64,000 nt of DNA. Origin: Amycolatopsis nivea. Lineage in GTDB: Bacteria; Actinomycetota; Actinomycetes; Mycobacteriales; Pseudonocardiaceae. The notes beneath the pieces were generated by a model. It was given only the letters and a program-made list of their open reading frames with translations, did no database searches and was not told the DNA's origin. The position numbers and the translations under genes were made by a program. The stretch spans positions 1-64,000 of the forward strand of contig NZ_SDLT01000039.1 of assembly GCF_004522235.1 (NCBI RefSeq), in the 5' to 3' direction. This document shows positions 17,722 to 25,528 of the stretch, piece after piece (position 1 is the first letter of the stretch; every line of letters starts with the position of its first letter).

Positions 17722-18378
17722 GTGACCTACCCCCAGAACCCGCAGGGCCAGCCGCAGAACCCGCAGAGCGGCCCGTTCCCCGGGCAGCCGTACCCGGCGA
17801 GCCAGCCGACGCCGGCCCAGCCGTACCCGGGCGCCCCGCAGCAGCCGTTCGCCCCGCCCGCCGCGGGTCAGCCGTATCCGGGGTACCCGGGCGGACCTGG
17901 CGTCTACCAGCAGAAGCCGAACGGCGCGACCGCGATCATCGCCGGGATCCTCGCGATCATCGGCGGCATTTTCGCGATCATCTCGATCATCCTCGCCGTG
18001 GTGGCGCTGTCTGCCATCCACATCACGCTGTGGCAGCTGTACGCGTCGATCGTGGTGAACGCGGTGCTCGTCGGCCTGCTGTTCTTCGGCGGCATCGGCC
18101 TGTTCCTGCACAAGCCGGCCGCCCGGCTGTGCACGATCATCGGCTGCGGGCTGGTGATCGCGTACACGATCTTGAGCGTCGTTCTCGCCGGCGTCGCGAC
18201 CGCTGGATACAAGGGCAGCGCCCAGGTGCTGGGCGCGGGCATCGGCGGCGCCCTGATCGGGCTGATCCCGCCGGTCGCGACCCTGGTGCTGGCGATCGTG
18301 AAGCCGACCGCGGAATGGGTCAACTACCGCCCGGACGCACCGGCCCAGGGCGGCTACCCGGCTCCGCAGGGCTGGTGA
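17722..18378 (+). CDS. Pro/Gln-rich four-helix membrane protein
   Basis: This 218-residue protein opens with a 70-residue QPYPG/NPQ-type tail, followed by four helices (about 72-100, 108-130, 138-163 and 170-195) and a short QGGYPAPQGW end. The organisation is a smaller version of the protein at 15.4 kb, so both may descend from one Pra-like ancestor. The GTG start has GAGG 7 nt upstream. It lies 102 bp before metB, which has its own leaderless promoter. Function unknown. Confidence 0.7.
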   Translation: MTYPQNPQGQPQNPQSGPFPGQPYPASQPTPAQPYPGAPQQPFAPPAAGQPYPGYPGGPGVYQQKPNGATAIIAGILAIIGGIFAIISIILAVVALSAIHITLWQLYASIVVNAVLVGLLFFGGIGLFLHKPAARLCTIIGCGLVIAYTILSVVLAGVATAGYKGSAQVLGAGIGGALIGLIPPVATLVLAIVKPTAEWVNYRPDAPAQGGYPAPQGW

Positions 18379-18467
18379 CCGCGGGGCTGCCGGTGCGGGT
18401 TTGTACCGGCAGCCTCTCCCGCATGGTGAGTTGCCTCCCAGCTGATGGGATTGTCGGGGGTGCCCCG

Positions 18468-18473
18468 TACCCT
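18468..18473 (+). promoter_or_regulatory. Leaderless -10 element of metB
   Basis: TACCCT is followed by exactly 7 nt and the ATG at 18481, with no Shine-Dalgarno site. The spacing equals that before cbs, so both transsulfuration genes seem to be made as leaderless mRNAs. Confidence 0.55.
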
Positions 18474-18480
18474 GGGAACC

Positions 18481-19638
18481 ATGGCCGACGACTACTCCGT
18501 CCTGGGTTTTGAAACACGCGCGATCCACGCCGGGCAGCAGCCCGATCCCCGCACGGGTGCCGTCATCGTGCCGATTTACCAAACGTCCACGTACGCGCAG
18601 GACGGCGTGGGCGGCACCCGCGAGGGCGGCTACGAGTACTCGCGCACCGCGAACCCCACGCGGACCGCGCTGGAGGAAGCCCTCGCCTCGCTCGAGGGTG
18701 CCCGGCACACGCTGGCGTTCGCGTCCGGAATGGCCGCGTCCGACGCGGTGCTGCGCACGGTCCTGCGCCCCGGCGACCACCTGGTCCTGGGCAACGACGC
18801 GTACGGCGGCACGTTCCGGCTGATCGACAAGGTGCTCAGCCTGTGGGGCGTCGAGCACACGGTCGCCGACCTGAGCCGCATCGACGACGTACGGGCCGCG
18901 ATGCGCCCGGAAACCAAGCTGATCTGGTGCGAGTCGCCGACCAACCCGCTGCTGGGCGTCGCCGACATCGCCGCACTGGCCGGCGCGGCGCACGACGCGG
19001 GCGCGCGCCTGGTCGTGGACAACACCTTCGCCACGCCGTACCTGCAAACCCCGCTGGCCCTAGGCGCGGACATCGTGGTGCACTCCACCACGAAGTACCT
19101 CGGCGGCCACTCCGACGTAGTCGGCGGCGCGGTCGTCACGAACGAGGACGAACTGCGCGAGCAACTCTTCTACCTGCGCAACGCCGCGGGCGCCGTCCCC
19201 GGCCCGTTCGACGCGTGGCTGACCCTGCGCGGTCTCAAGACGCTGGCCCTGCGGATGGAACGGCACAGCGACAACGCCGATCTGGTCGCCCGCACCCTGG
19301 CGAAGCACCCGAAGGTCACCAAGGTCTACTACCCCGGCCTGCCGGAACACCCCGGCCACGAGGTAGCCGCGAAGCAGATGCGCCGCTTCGGAGGAATGGT
19401 GTCGTTCCGCGTAGCGGGCGGCGAGGCAGCGGCGCTGGAAGTCGCGTCGCGCACGAAGCTGTTCGTGCTCGCGGAGTCACTCGGCGGCATCGAGAGCCTG
19501 ATCGAACACCCGGGCAAGATGACACACGCCTCGACGGCAGGCTCGACGCTGGAAGTCCCGGAAGACCTGATCCGGTTGTCGGTGGGCATCGAGGACGGAC
19601 GCGACCTGGTGGCGGACCTTACGCAGGCGCTGGGCTGA
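18481..19638 (+). CDS. metB: Cystathionine gamma-synthase
   Basis: This 385-residue PLP enzyme of the Cys/Met metabolism family makes cystathionine from an activated homoserine and cysteine; paralogues cleave it or sulfhydrylate. Visible signatures are YEYSRTANPTR, the PLP-contact region FASGMAASDA, Lys205 in HSTTKYLGGHSD, and SLGGIESLIEHP near the C-terminus. It pairs with cbs as in mycobacterial Rv1077/Rv1079. Whether it acts mainly as synthase or lyase cannot be read from sequence. The start is set by the leaderless -10. Confidence 0.9.
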   Translation: MADDYSVLGFETRAIHAGQQPDPRTGAVIVPIYQTSTYAQDGVGGTREGGYEYSRTANPTRTALEEALASLEGARHTLAFASGMAASDAVLRTVLRPGDHLVLGNDAYGGTFRLIDKVLSLWGVEHTVADLSRIDDVRAAMRPETKLIWCESPTNPLLGVADIAALAGAAHDAGARLVVDNTFATPYLQTPLALGADIVVHSTTKYLGGHSDVVGGAVVTNEDELREQLFYLRNAAGAVPGPFDAWLTLRGLKTLALRMERHSDNADLVARTLAKHPKVTKVYYPGLPEHPGHEVAAKQMRRFGGMVSFRVAGGEAAALEVASRTKLFVLAESLGGIESLIEHPGKMTHASTAGSTLEVPEDLIRLSVGIEDGRDLVADLTQALG

Positions 19639-19852
19639 TCTCGGCTTGACGGGGCACTGGTTTCCGGTGCCCCGTTCTTGCCCTGTGTCCCATGGGTTTG
19701 TGTCTCGGCCGGTCGCTGCGTGGTTGCCGAGTCCGGCCTCTGGGCTGAATCGGCGGGTCGTCGCGACCGCCTTGCCTCGGGGCGCGAACGTGTGGTGCGA
19801 CGGGCGCTGAAGCCGCTGCGTTTCGCTTGCTCGCAAGCTGGCCGGTGCATCT

Positions 19853-19872
19853 AATCCCGCATAATCTGCCAC
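19853..19872. repeat. Direct repeat copy 1 (AATCMCGCATAATCYGCCAC)
   Basis: The sequence AATCCCGCATAATCTGCCAC lies just left of the 52-bp array. It recurs with two differences at 20530-20549 on the right side, so the array is bracketed by direct repeats 677 bp apart. Confidence 0.7.
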
Positions 19873-20340
19873 CCGACGAACACCCGCCTCGGCTGACGAG
19901 CCCGGGGGAGCTATCGCCGCCTGGCGAGCGCTTCCGCGCCTCGGCTGACGAACCCGGCGAAACTATCACCGCTCGGCGAACTGTGTCCCCGTCTCGGCTG
20001 GCGGACTCGGGGAACTGTCGCCGTCTGGCGAGCCGCGTCCCCGTCTCGGCTGGCGGACTCGGGGAACTGTCGCCGTCTGGCGAGCCGCGTCCCCGTCTCG
20101 GCTGGCGGACTCGGGGAACTGTCGCCGTCTGGCGAGCCGCGTCCCCGTCTCGGCTGGCGGACTCGGGGAACTGTCGCCGTCTGGCAGGCTGCGTCCCCGT
20201 CACGGTTGGCGAACCGGGGGCACTATCGCCCCCAGCGAACACCTGCCCCCGGCTGGCGAACCCGGGGGAAACCATTGCCGTTCGGCGAGCCATTTCCCCG
20301 TCTCGCCTGGCGAACCCAGAGAAACCCGTGCCACCCCAAC
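19870..20340. repeat. 52-bp tandem repeat array
   Basis: The motif GTCTCGGCTGGCGGACTCGG starts at 19991, 20043, 20095 and 20147, and as a variant (GTCACGGTTGGCGAA) at 20199: an exact 52-bp period. The central four units are almost identical, and units at both ends are increasingly divergent. There are no unique spacers, so it is not CRISPR. It follows the metB stop by about 230 bp. Confidence 0.85.
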
Positions 20341-20529
20341 CCGAGCGGCTCAACTCAGCCGGAGTTCGGCCGAGCCAGGTGGTCAGGGCTTGCCCGGCGG
20401 CACAGATCTGACTTCTGCCATCACTGCCGGGGTGCGAGCCCCTTTCAGAGCCAACGCGTGGCCGCCTTCGTCGAAGTCGCCTGCTGCGTGGCCCTGGGCT
20501 GCCTCGCTTGGCTTGGTCAAGCCGCGTCG

Positions 20530-20549
20530 AATCACGCATAATCCGCCAC
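20530..20549. repeat. Direct repeat copy 2 (AATCMCGCATAATCYGCCAC)
   Basis: The sequence AATCACGCATAATCCGCCAC differs from copy 1 at two positions. It marks the right side of the repeat region. Confidence 0.7.
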
Positions 20550-20569
20550 TCCGGCGGACCATTTCCCAG

Positions 20570-20614
20570 CCTCGCCAGCCTCGCCAGCCTCGCCAGCCTC
20601 GCCAGCCTCGCGCA
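20570..20614. repeat. 9-bp tandem repeat (about five units)
   Basis: CCTCGCCAG is repeated four times perfectly, with a fifth degenerate unit. This is a simple-sequence tract likely to vary by slippage. Confidence 0.85.
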
Positions 20615-20685
20615 GCGAACCCGGCGAAACCCATGCCGCCCAAGCTCAGGCCCTGCCGCAGCCCAGCCGCAACCCAGTCAGTCGA

Positions 20686-20949
20686 TCAGGGCTTGCTGTT
20701 CTCCGGCAGCGCATTGGCCTGCCGGGTCCCGGTCGTGGCCGGGAGGTCGGTGCCGTTGACGCAGCCGCCGACCAGTTCGACGTGGTTGTCGTGCCGGATG
20801 TACTGGGCGGGGCCTCCGCAGCCGGCCGCTTCGACGGTCGCGAAGGCGGCTCCGGTGAGGGCCACGGCGGACAGGATGCCCGCGGCGAGCGGCAGCAGAC
20901 CGGTGCGGGACTTGGCCCGGGAGGTGGTCCCGTGCTGCGCGCGTGCCAT
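20686..20949 (-). CDS. Small secreted protein, family unknown
   Basis: This 87-residue protein has a basic N-terminus (MARAQHGTTSRAKSRTG), a hydrophobic stretch (about 18-38) and then a short polar domain with two Cys (AGCGG and GGCVNG) that could form one disulfide. The layout suggests a Sec-exported small protein or a single-pass membrane protein. AGGGAG lies 7 nt before the ATG. It is divergent from ilvA with 95 bp between. I recognise no family; a link to threonine metabolism is not implied. Confidence 0.6.
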   Translation of the reverse strand: MARAQHGTTSRAKSRTGLLPLAAGILSAVALTGAAFATVEAAGCGGPAQYIRHDNHVELVGGCVNGTDLPATTGTRQANALPENSKP

Positions 20950-21044
20950 GGTCGCACTCCCTGATCATGTGTGGCTGCCGTAATCAGGGTACCGGTCCGG
21001 CGGGCGGCGCACCCCGGCCGTCCGTCGGTGGCATCATCGGCGCC

Positions 21045-22250
21045 ATGGAACTGGTCAGCGTCGAGCGCATCCAGGAAGCTCGCAAGCTTCTCGAGGGCAT
21101 CACCCGCGTCACGCCGATGGAGCACGCCCGCGACCTGCGCCGGCTGCACGGCGGCCCGGTGTATCTCAAGTGCGAGAACCTGCAGCGCACCGGTTCCTTC
21201 AAGATCCGCGGCGCCTACACCCGCATTCACGGCCTGACCGCCGAGGAACGCGCGCGCGGCGTCGTCGCGGCCAGTGCCGGCAACCACGCGCAGGGGGTCG
21301 CGCTGGCCTCTTCGCTGCTCGGCATTTCCTCGACCGTCTTCATGCCGCTGCGCGCTCCGCTGCCGAAACTCGCCGCGACCCGCGGTTACGGTGCGGAGGT
21401 CCACCTTCACGGCGCGGTCGTCGACGAAACCCTCGCCGAGGCCATCGCGTTCTCGGAACGCACCGGTGCGGTCTTCATCCACCCGTTCGACCACGCCGAC
21501 GTCATCGCCGGCCAAGGCACCGTTGGACTGGAGATCCTCGAGCAGGTCCCGGGCGCGAAAACGATCCTCGTCCCGACCGGCGGCGGCGGGCTGGTCGGCG
21601 GGGTCGCGGCGGCGGTCAAGGCGCTGCATCCGGAGATCCGGGTGATCGGCGTGCAGGCCGAGGACGCCGCGGCGTATCCGTCCTCGCTGACGGCGGGCGC
21701 GCCGGTCCGGCTGCGCGAGGTGCACACGATGGCGGACGGGATCGCGGTCGGCGAGCCGGGCAAGGTCAGCTACGCGCACGTCGAGTCATTGGTCGACGAC
21801 GTCGTGACGGTCAGCGAGGAATCCTTGTCCCGCGCGGTACTGCTGTGCCTGGAGCGGCGGAAACTCGTCGTGGAACCGGCCGGCGCCGCTTCCATGGCCG
21901 CGCTTTTGCAGCATCCCGGCGCTTTCGAGACGCCGGTGGTGGCGATTCTCTCCGGCGGCAACGTGGATCCCGTGCTGCTGCAGCAGATCATCCAGCACGG
22001 CATGACCGCGGGCGGGCGCTACCTGAAGCTGCACCTGCGCGTGCCGGACCGGCCGGGCTCACTGGTTTCGGTGCTGTCCTGCGTGAAGGACCTCGGCGCG
22101 AACGTCCTCGACGTCGAGCACTCCCGCATCTCCGGCAGCCTTGCCCTCGGCGAGGTCGACGTCGCCCTCGCCCTCGAAACCCGCGGCCCGGAACACTGCA
22201 AGGACGTCGAGGCCGCCCTCGCCGACGCGGGGTTCACGATCGTCAGCTGA
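21045..22250 (+). CDS. ilvA: Threonine ammonia-lyase with C-terminal ACT domain
   Basis: This 401-residue PLP enzyme deaminates threonine to 2-oxobutanoate, the entry to isoleucine synthesis or threonine catabolism. Lys53 in GSFKIRGAY is the PLP lysine, SAGNHAQGVA and PTGGGGLVGG are the substrate and phosphate loops, and a single ACT-type domain (about 325-401, LRVPDRPGSLVSVL) ends the chain. One ACT domain and this length match the short, catabolic-like form, which many actinobacteria use as their only IlvA. The stop is 5 bp from the convergent stop of the toxin-operon distal gene, with no room for a terminator. Confidence 0.9.
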   Translation: MELVSVERIQEARKLLEGITRVTPMEHARDLRRLHGGPVYLKCENLQRTGSFKIRGAYTRIHGLTAEERARGVVAASAGNHAQGVALASSLLGISSTVFMPLRAPLPKLAATRGYGAEVHLHGAVVDETLAEAIAFSERTGAVFIHPFDHADVIAGQGTVGLEILEQVPGAKTILVPTGGGGLVGGVAAAVKALHPEIRVIGVQAEDAAAYPSSLTAGAPVRLREVHTMADGIAVGEPGKVSYAHVESLVDDVVTVSEESLSRAVLLCLERRKLVVEPAGAASMAALLQHPGAFETPVVAILSGGNVDPVLLQQIIQHGMTAGGRYLKLHLRVPDRPGSLVSVLSCVKDLGANVLDVEHSRISGSLALGEVDVALALETRGPEHCKDVEAALADAGFTIVS

Positions 22251-22255
22251 CGAGT

Positions 22256-24055
22256 CTACTGTGGACTTTCCGGCAGCCGGGCGCTGAACCACAGCGGGAG
22301 ATAGTCCTCTTCGCGTGGGTAAAGTTCCTGGTCCAGCGCGTAATCCTCGGGCCGGGGCGGCGTGTGGAAGGCCGGTTCGTCGTCCTCGTCGAAGCTGGCC
22401 TGGTAGTTCGACGGCGAGTCGATGACTAGCGAGAGCGTGTACCAGGTGCCCCGTCCTTGGACGTACTTCGCGCGCCGCAGTTCAGCCAACGGCTTCGACA
22501 GCTCTCGCGCGACGGGCACCTGTTGCGTGCTCCCGTCCGCCATCCGGGCGCCGCAGGCGAGGTTCGCGTGCCTGCCCAGCGTCATGAAGTCGAAGACGAT
22601 CTGCTGCCATCCCTGCGGAGCGGCGGTGACGAGGGCCGTCGAGATCTCGCCCAGCAACTGCTCTGGATCCCTCGGAGCCGGTTCGCTGGGGCGGCTTTCC
22701 TCGGCGGGCATGGTGGTCAGCGCCGCGAGCATCCGTTCCTGCGTCGCTTCGTCCACCTCCGGTGCGGCGTATCCGGCGGCCCGGATGTGCCCGAGCAGTT
22801 CCGGATCCGGCGAAATCCCGTGCTCGCGCAGGTAATAGGCGACCGCGCCGGGCCACACCCAGCTGCCGTCGGTCCGGAAGTTCAGCGGAACAGCGTCCGT
22901 GCGCGTCCGATCGAAGGCATCGGTGTCCTTGCTGCGCGACGCCAGGATGACCGGCGCGCTGTCGAGATAAGTGAGAACTCGCTCGCGCTCCTCCACCGAC
23001 AGCGCTTCCCTCTCGACGACCGGATTCCCCGCCTCGTCGAGCCCGTCGTAGACCCGCGGCGTACGCAGCTCGACTGCCGGACTCGCTGAATCCTCTTCGG
23101 GCGCAACGGTTTCCGCCTCGGTCTGTTGTGCTTCTGCGGAAGCAGTAGTCGCCGCCGCGACCTCGCTTGGCTCGGACTGCGCCTCATCACCAGCCGACGC
23201 CGACGCGGCCTGCTCCAGGTCGGGCAGCGGCGGCGGAGTGGCGGGCACCGGCGGAGGTGAGCTGGGCTCGTCCACGGGGAGCGCGGGAATCGGTTGTTCA
23301 GTGGTCTGTGCGGGAGGAGTGGCGGGTGGGTTTTCGGTGTCCGGCAGCGGCGGAGGCGAGGTGGGCGCGTCCACGGGAAGTGCGGGAATCGGTTGCTCGG
23401 CGGCCTGTGCGGGAGGAGCAGCAGGCGGATTTTCGGTGCCCGGCAACGGCGGAGGCGAGGCGGGCGCGTCCACGGGGAGCGCGGGAATCGGTTGCTCAGT
23501 GGCCTGTGCGGGGGGAGCAGCAGGCGGATTCTCGGCACCCGGCAACGGCGGCGGCACCGCGGGACCCGCGCCAGGGACGGGCGGCGGAACCGGCTGTCCG
23601 GGAGCAGCAGCGGGCGGAGTCGCGCCAGCTCGCTGTCGCAACCACGGCGGCACGAAGCGGTCCTCGCGCGGGAAAAACCGCAGCTCGTCCTGGAAGCCGA
23701 TCGGCGGAGGCAGCTGCCGCCAGCGCGGTTCGACGTCCGGCTGGTAGTCCGTGAAGGGCGGCTGCTGCGGCGAAAACACCAAGGTCGCGGTCAGCCACGT
23801 GCCGCGGGCCGGCTGGTACATCCCGGTGCGCAGCACGCCGAACAGGCGCGGCAGCTCCGGATGCGGCTGGACCGGGTAGGTCCGGTTGTCCGGGGCGAGC
23901 GCGGCGACGTCGACTTCGACATGCCGTCCCGCGGCGCGGCAGACGACCTGCAACTGTTGCCAGCCCGCGGGCAACGCGGACGCGGCCGCCTGGCCGATTT
24001 GCTGGACGAGCTCCTGCTGCTGGGCAGCAGTGAGCGGCACCGGTGGCCGGGTCAT
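22256..24055 (-). CDS. Tandem-domain T7SS-toxin-associated protein with Pro-rich linker
   Basis: This 599-residue protein has an N-terminal domain (about 10-140) and a C-terminal domain (about 465-595) that look like diverged copies of one fold. Both contain GWQQ, a GRH...V/ACG segment, an RGTWxTxxLV strand and a final E-x-x-x-YPRE/FPRE...PxWxxxR motif. Between them lie three 33-residue Pro repeats (170-268) and a conserved block (about 330-440: YDGLDEAGNPVV, VILASR, FRTDGSWVWPGAVAYYLREHG) that I know from actinomycete proteins beside TNT/T7SS toxins. It is the last gene of the toxin operon, 40 bp after Imm49. A third immunity or adaptor protein is inferred; no function is proven. Confidence 0.65.
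   Translation of the reverse strand: MTRPPVPLTAAQQQELVQQIGQAAASALPAGWQQLQVVCRAAGRHVEVDVAALAPDNRTYPVQPHPELPRLFGVLRTGMYQPARGTWLTATLVFSPQQPPFTDYQPDVEPRWRQLPPPIGFQDELRFFPREDRFVPPWLRQRAGATPPAAAPGQPVPPPVPGAGPAVPPPLPGAENPPAAPPAQATEQPIPALPVDAPASPPPLPGTENPPAAPPAQAAEQPIPALPVDAPTSPPPLPDTENPPATPPAQTTEQPIPALPVDEPSSPPPVPATPPPLPDLEQAASASAGDEAQSEPSEVAAATTASAEAQQTEAETVAPEEDSASPAVELRTPRVYDGLDEAGNPVVEREALSVEERERVLTYLDSAPVILASRSKDTDAFDRTRTDAVPLNFRTDGSWVWPGAVAYYLREHGISPDPELLGHIRAAGYAAPEVDEATQERMLAALTTMPAEESRPSEPAPRDPEQLLGEISTALVTAAPQGWQQIVFDFMTLGRHANLACGARMADGSTQQVPVARELSKPLAELRRAKYVQGRGTWYTLSLVIDSPSNYQASFDEDDEPAFHTPPRPEDYALDQELYPREEDYLPLWFSARLPESPQ
23252..23548 (-). repeat. Three 99-bp in-frame repeats in the Pro-rich linker
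   Basis: Three 33-residue units (residues 170-268, each beginning PLPG/D.ENPPA and containing EQPIPALPVD) are about 90% alike. They form the hinge between the N-domain and the rest of the protein. Confidence 0.8.
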
Positions 24056-24095
24056 GGGTTCAGCGGCTCCTCACCGGGCGAACGCTTCATTTCGA

Positions 24096-24974
24096 TCAAC
24101 CGTTCCGCGACGGGCGAAGGCCCGCGAGCAGGGTGGCCGGCGTGTAACCGGACTGCACGTCGAAGGTCATCCCGACCGAACGGGCGAGCACCGCGACCGC
24201 CAGCGGGGCCAGGGCAAGGAAGCCGTCCGGATCGGTGGCGCGGTCCTCGGCGGTCCAGTACTCGCGATGCCGCTCCAGCGCGGAGACGAACGCCTCGGCG
24301 AACTTCTTCGAGTCCCGGCGCAGCACGTAGTAGAACATCCGGATCGGCGGGTACACGAGCTGCAGCATTACCTCGGCAGGCGTGAACCGCGCGGTGTCCG
24401 GGTCGGTGCCGTCCATCGCGGGCAGGAACATCTCCGGAGTGACCTCGCGGTGCGCGAGGAACGTCTGCAGCGTCTCGACCCACGGGTACAGGTATGCGTC
24501 GTACTCGATGCCCGACGCGCGCAGCACGTCCAGCGGTACCGCGGCCAGCTGCTGGATCAGCACGTCATCGCGCTGAATCACGGCGAGCCAAGCCGCGGTG
24601 AGCCAAGCCGCCGGGCCGGTGTGCGACGTGGGGCCGGTGGCGGCGAAGCGCCGCGGCCTGCCGATTACTGCCTCGACCTCTTGCCCCTCTGGCGCGCACG
24701 CCGCGGTGAACGCAGCGGCTGCGGCCTGAGCGGCGAGCTCGAGATCGCCCCAGGTGTCCGGGTCCTCGGTGTCCGGGTCGACGACGCTCCGGTACTGCCC
24801 GAGCATCAGTTCCCGGCGCACGATGTTCGCCAGCACGCCGGTGTCCTGCGCGAGGTAGTCGAAGTAGAAAGCCACCTGCGGCGACAGCTTCTCGACCTGC
24901 TTCCACGCGACGTCGACGCCGACGGAATGCCGGGCAACGGCAGTCCCGCCCTGGTCCGCGAGCGGCACGGTCAT
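24096..24974 (-). CDS. Imm49-family immunity protein
   Basis: This 292-residue, mostly helical protein (MTVPLADQGG start) resembles the Imm49 family found beside polymorphic toxins of secretion systems. Helical blocks include FYFDYLAQDTGVLANIVRRELMLGQY-like and YPPIRMFYYVLRRDSKKFAEAF segments, but no catalytic motif is expected or seen. The ATG overlaps the SUKH stop in an ATGA arrangement, so translation is coupled. Placed after a deaminase-like toxin and the SUKH gene, it probably protects the producer, but which immunity protein neutralises which toxin module is not shown by sequence. Confidence 0.7.
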   Translation of the reverse strand: MTVPLADQGGTAVARHSVGVDVAWKQVEKLSPQVAFYFDYLAQDTGVLANIVRRELMLGQYRSVVDPDTEDPDTWGDLELAAQAAAAAFTAACAPEGQEVEAVIGRPRRFAATGPTSHTGPAAWLTAAWLAVIQRDDVLIQQLAAVPLDVLRASGIEYDAYLYPWVETLQTFLAHREVTPEMFLPAMDGTDPDTARFTPAEVMLQLVYPPIRMFYYVLRRDSKKFAEAFVSALERHREYWTAEDRATDPDGFLALAPLAVAVLARSVGMTFDVQSGYTPATLLAGLRPSRNG

Positions 24975-25528
24975 CCGCCGACGACGATGTCCTGCGCCCA
25001 CGGCGGCAGGAAATCGGACCCGGTCTCGCGCATGACCTCCAGGCGCTCGCGATACCGCTCGACGTCCGGAGTGATGGCCTTGAACCACGCGCTGACCGAA
25101 GTCCAAGCGACGCGCGCGGGCTCGTCTTCGGTGAGCAGCCAGACCCGCGGGTCGTCCTGATCGGCGTCGGCGCCGTCGACCACGTGGTAGGTGTACCCGC
25201 CGTGCGCGGCCAGCACCAGCGCGCCGTCCACATCGGACAGTTCGGCGTTCTGCGCGTTCGCGGTGGCGACGGCGTGGTTCTTGGCCTCGCCGCGCACCGC
25301 GGCCACGCCCAGCGAACTGCCCGGCAGCCACAGTCCGTGCGTCGTGCCGATGAGGCGCAGCACTTCCCTCGCCGCGGCGGGCACGGCCCGGGCGCGCTGG
25401 TCTTGCGCCATCGCGTCGATCTCGGCATCGGATGCTCCGCGCACCGATTCCGCGCGCAAACCGGCTTCGACCGCACCGGCGAAGATCGCGCGAACCAGTT
25501 CCGCGCCGTCGCCCGGAGACGCCGTCAT
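24971..25528 (-). CDS. SMI1/KNR4 (SUKH)-family immunity protein
   Basis: This 185-residue protein matches the SUKH pattern: IGTTHGLWLPGSSLGV (the GxxLP-like strand), LVLAAHGGYTYHVVDG, DDPRVWLL near the middle, and a C-terminal helix ending in FLPPWAQDIV. SUKH proteins bind and inactivate diverse nuclease and deaminase toxins of contact- and T7SS-dependent systems. The gene directly follows the toxin with a TGATG overlap, the usual toxin-immunity order, which makes it the best candidate for cognate immunity. GTG 25531 is an alternative start. It is translationally coupled on both sides. Confidence 0.75.
   Translation of the reverse strand: MTASPGDGAELVRAIFAGAVEAGLRAESVRGASDAEIDAMAQDQRARAVPAAAREVLRLIGTTHGLWLPGSSLGVAAVRGEAKNHAVATANAQNAELSDVDGALVLAAHGGYTYHVVDGADADQDDPRVWLLTEDEPARVAWTSVSAWFKAITPDVERYRERLEVMRETGSDFLPPWAQDIVVGG

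Larger units (their letters stand above)
19639..20685. other. Gene-free repeat region between metB and a small secreted-protein gene
   Basis: This 1.05-kb stretch is dominated by a 52-bp tandem repeat (19870-20340) and a 9-bp repeat (20570-20614), and contains two copies of an AATCMCGCATAATCYGCCAC motif. Long open frames exist here only because of the high GC and repetition; the 52-bp period is not a multiple of three, which argues against coding. Confidence 0.7.

Noticed and set aside
19870..20340. Possible CRISPR array
   Set aside because: Units are contiguous and alike throughout their 52 bp, with no unique spacers and no cas genes nearby.
19619..20539. 306-codon minus-strand open frame with repeated RQFPESASRDGD-like text
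   Set aside because: It is produced by the 52-bp tandem repeat, whose period is not a multiple of three, so the peptide repeat changes frame; no ribosome site or family.
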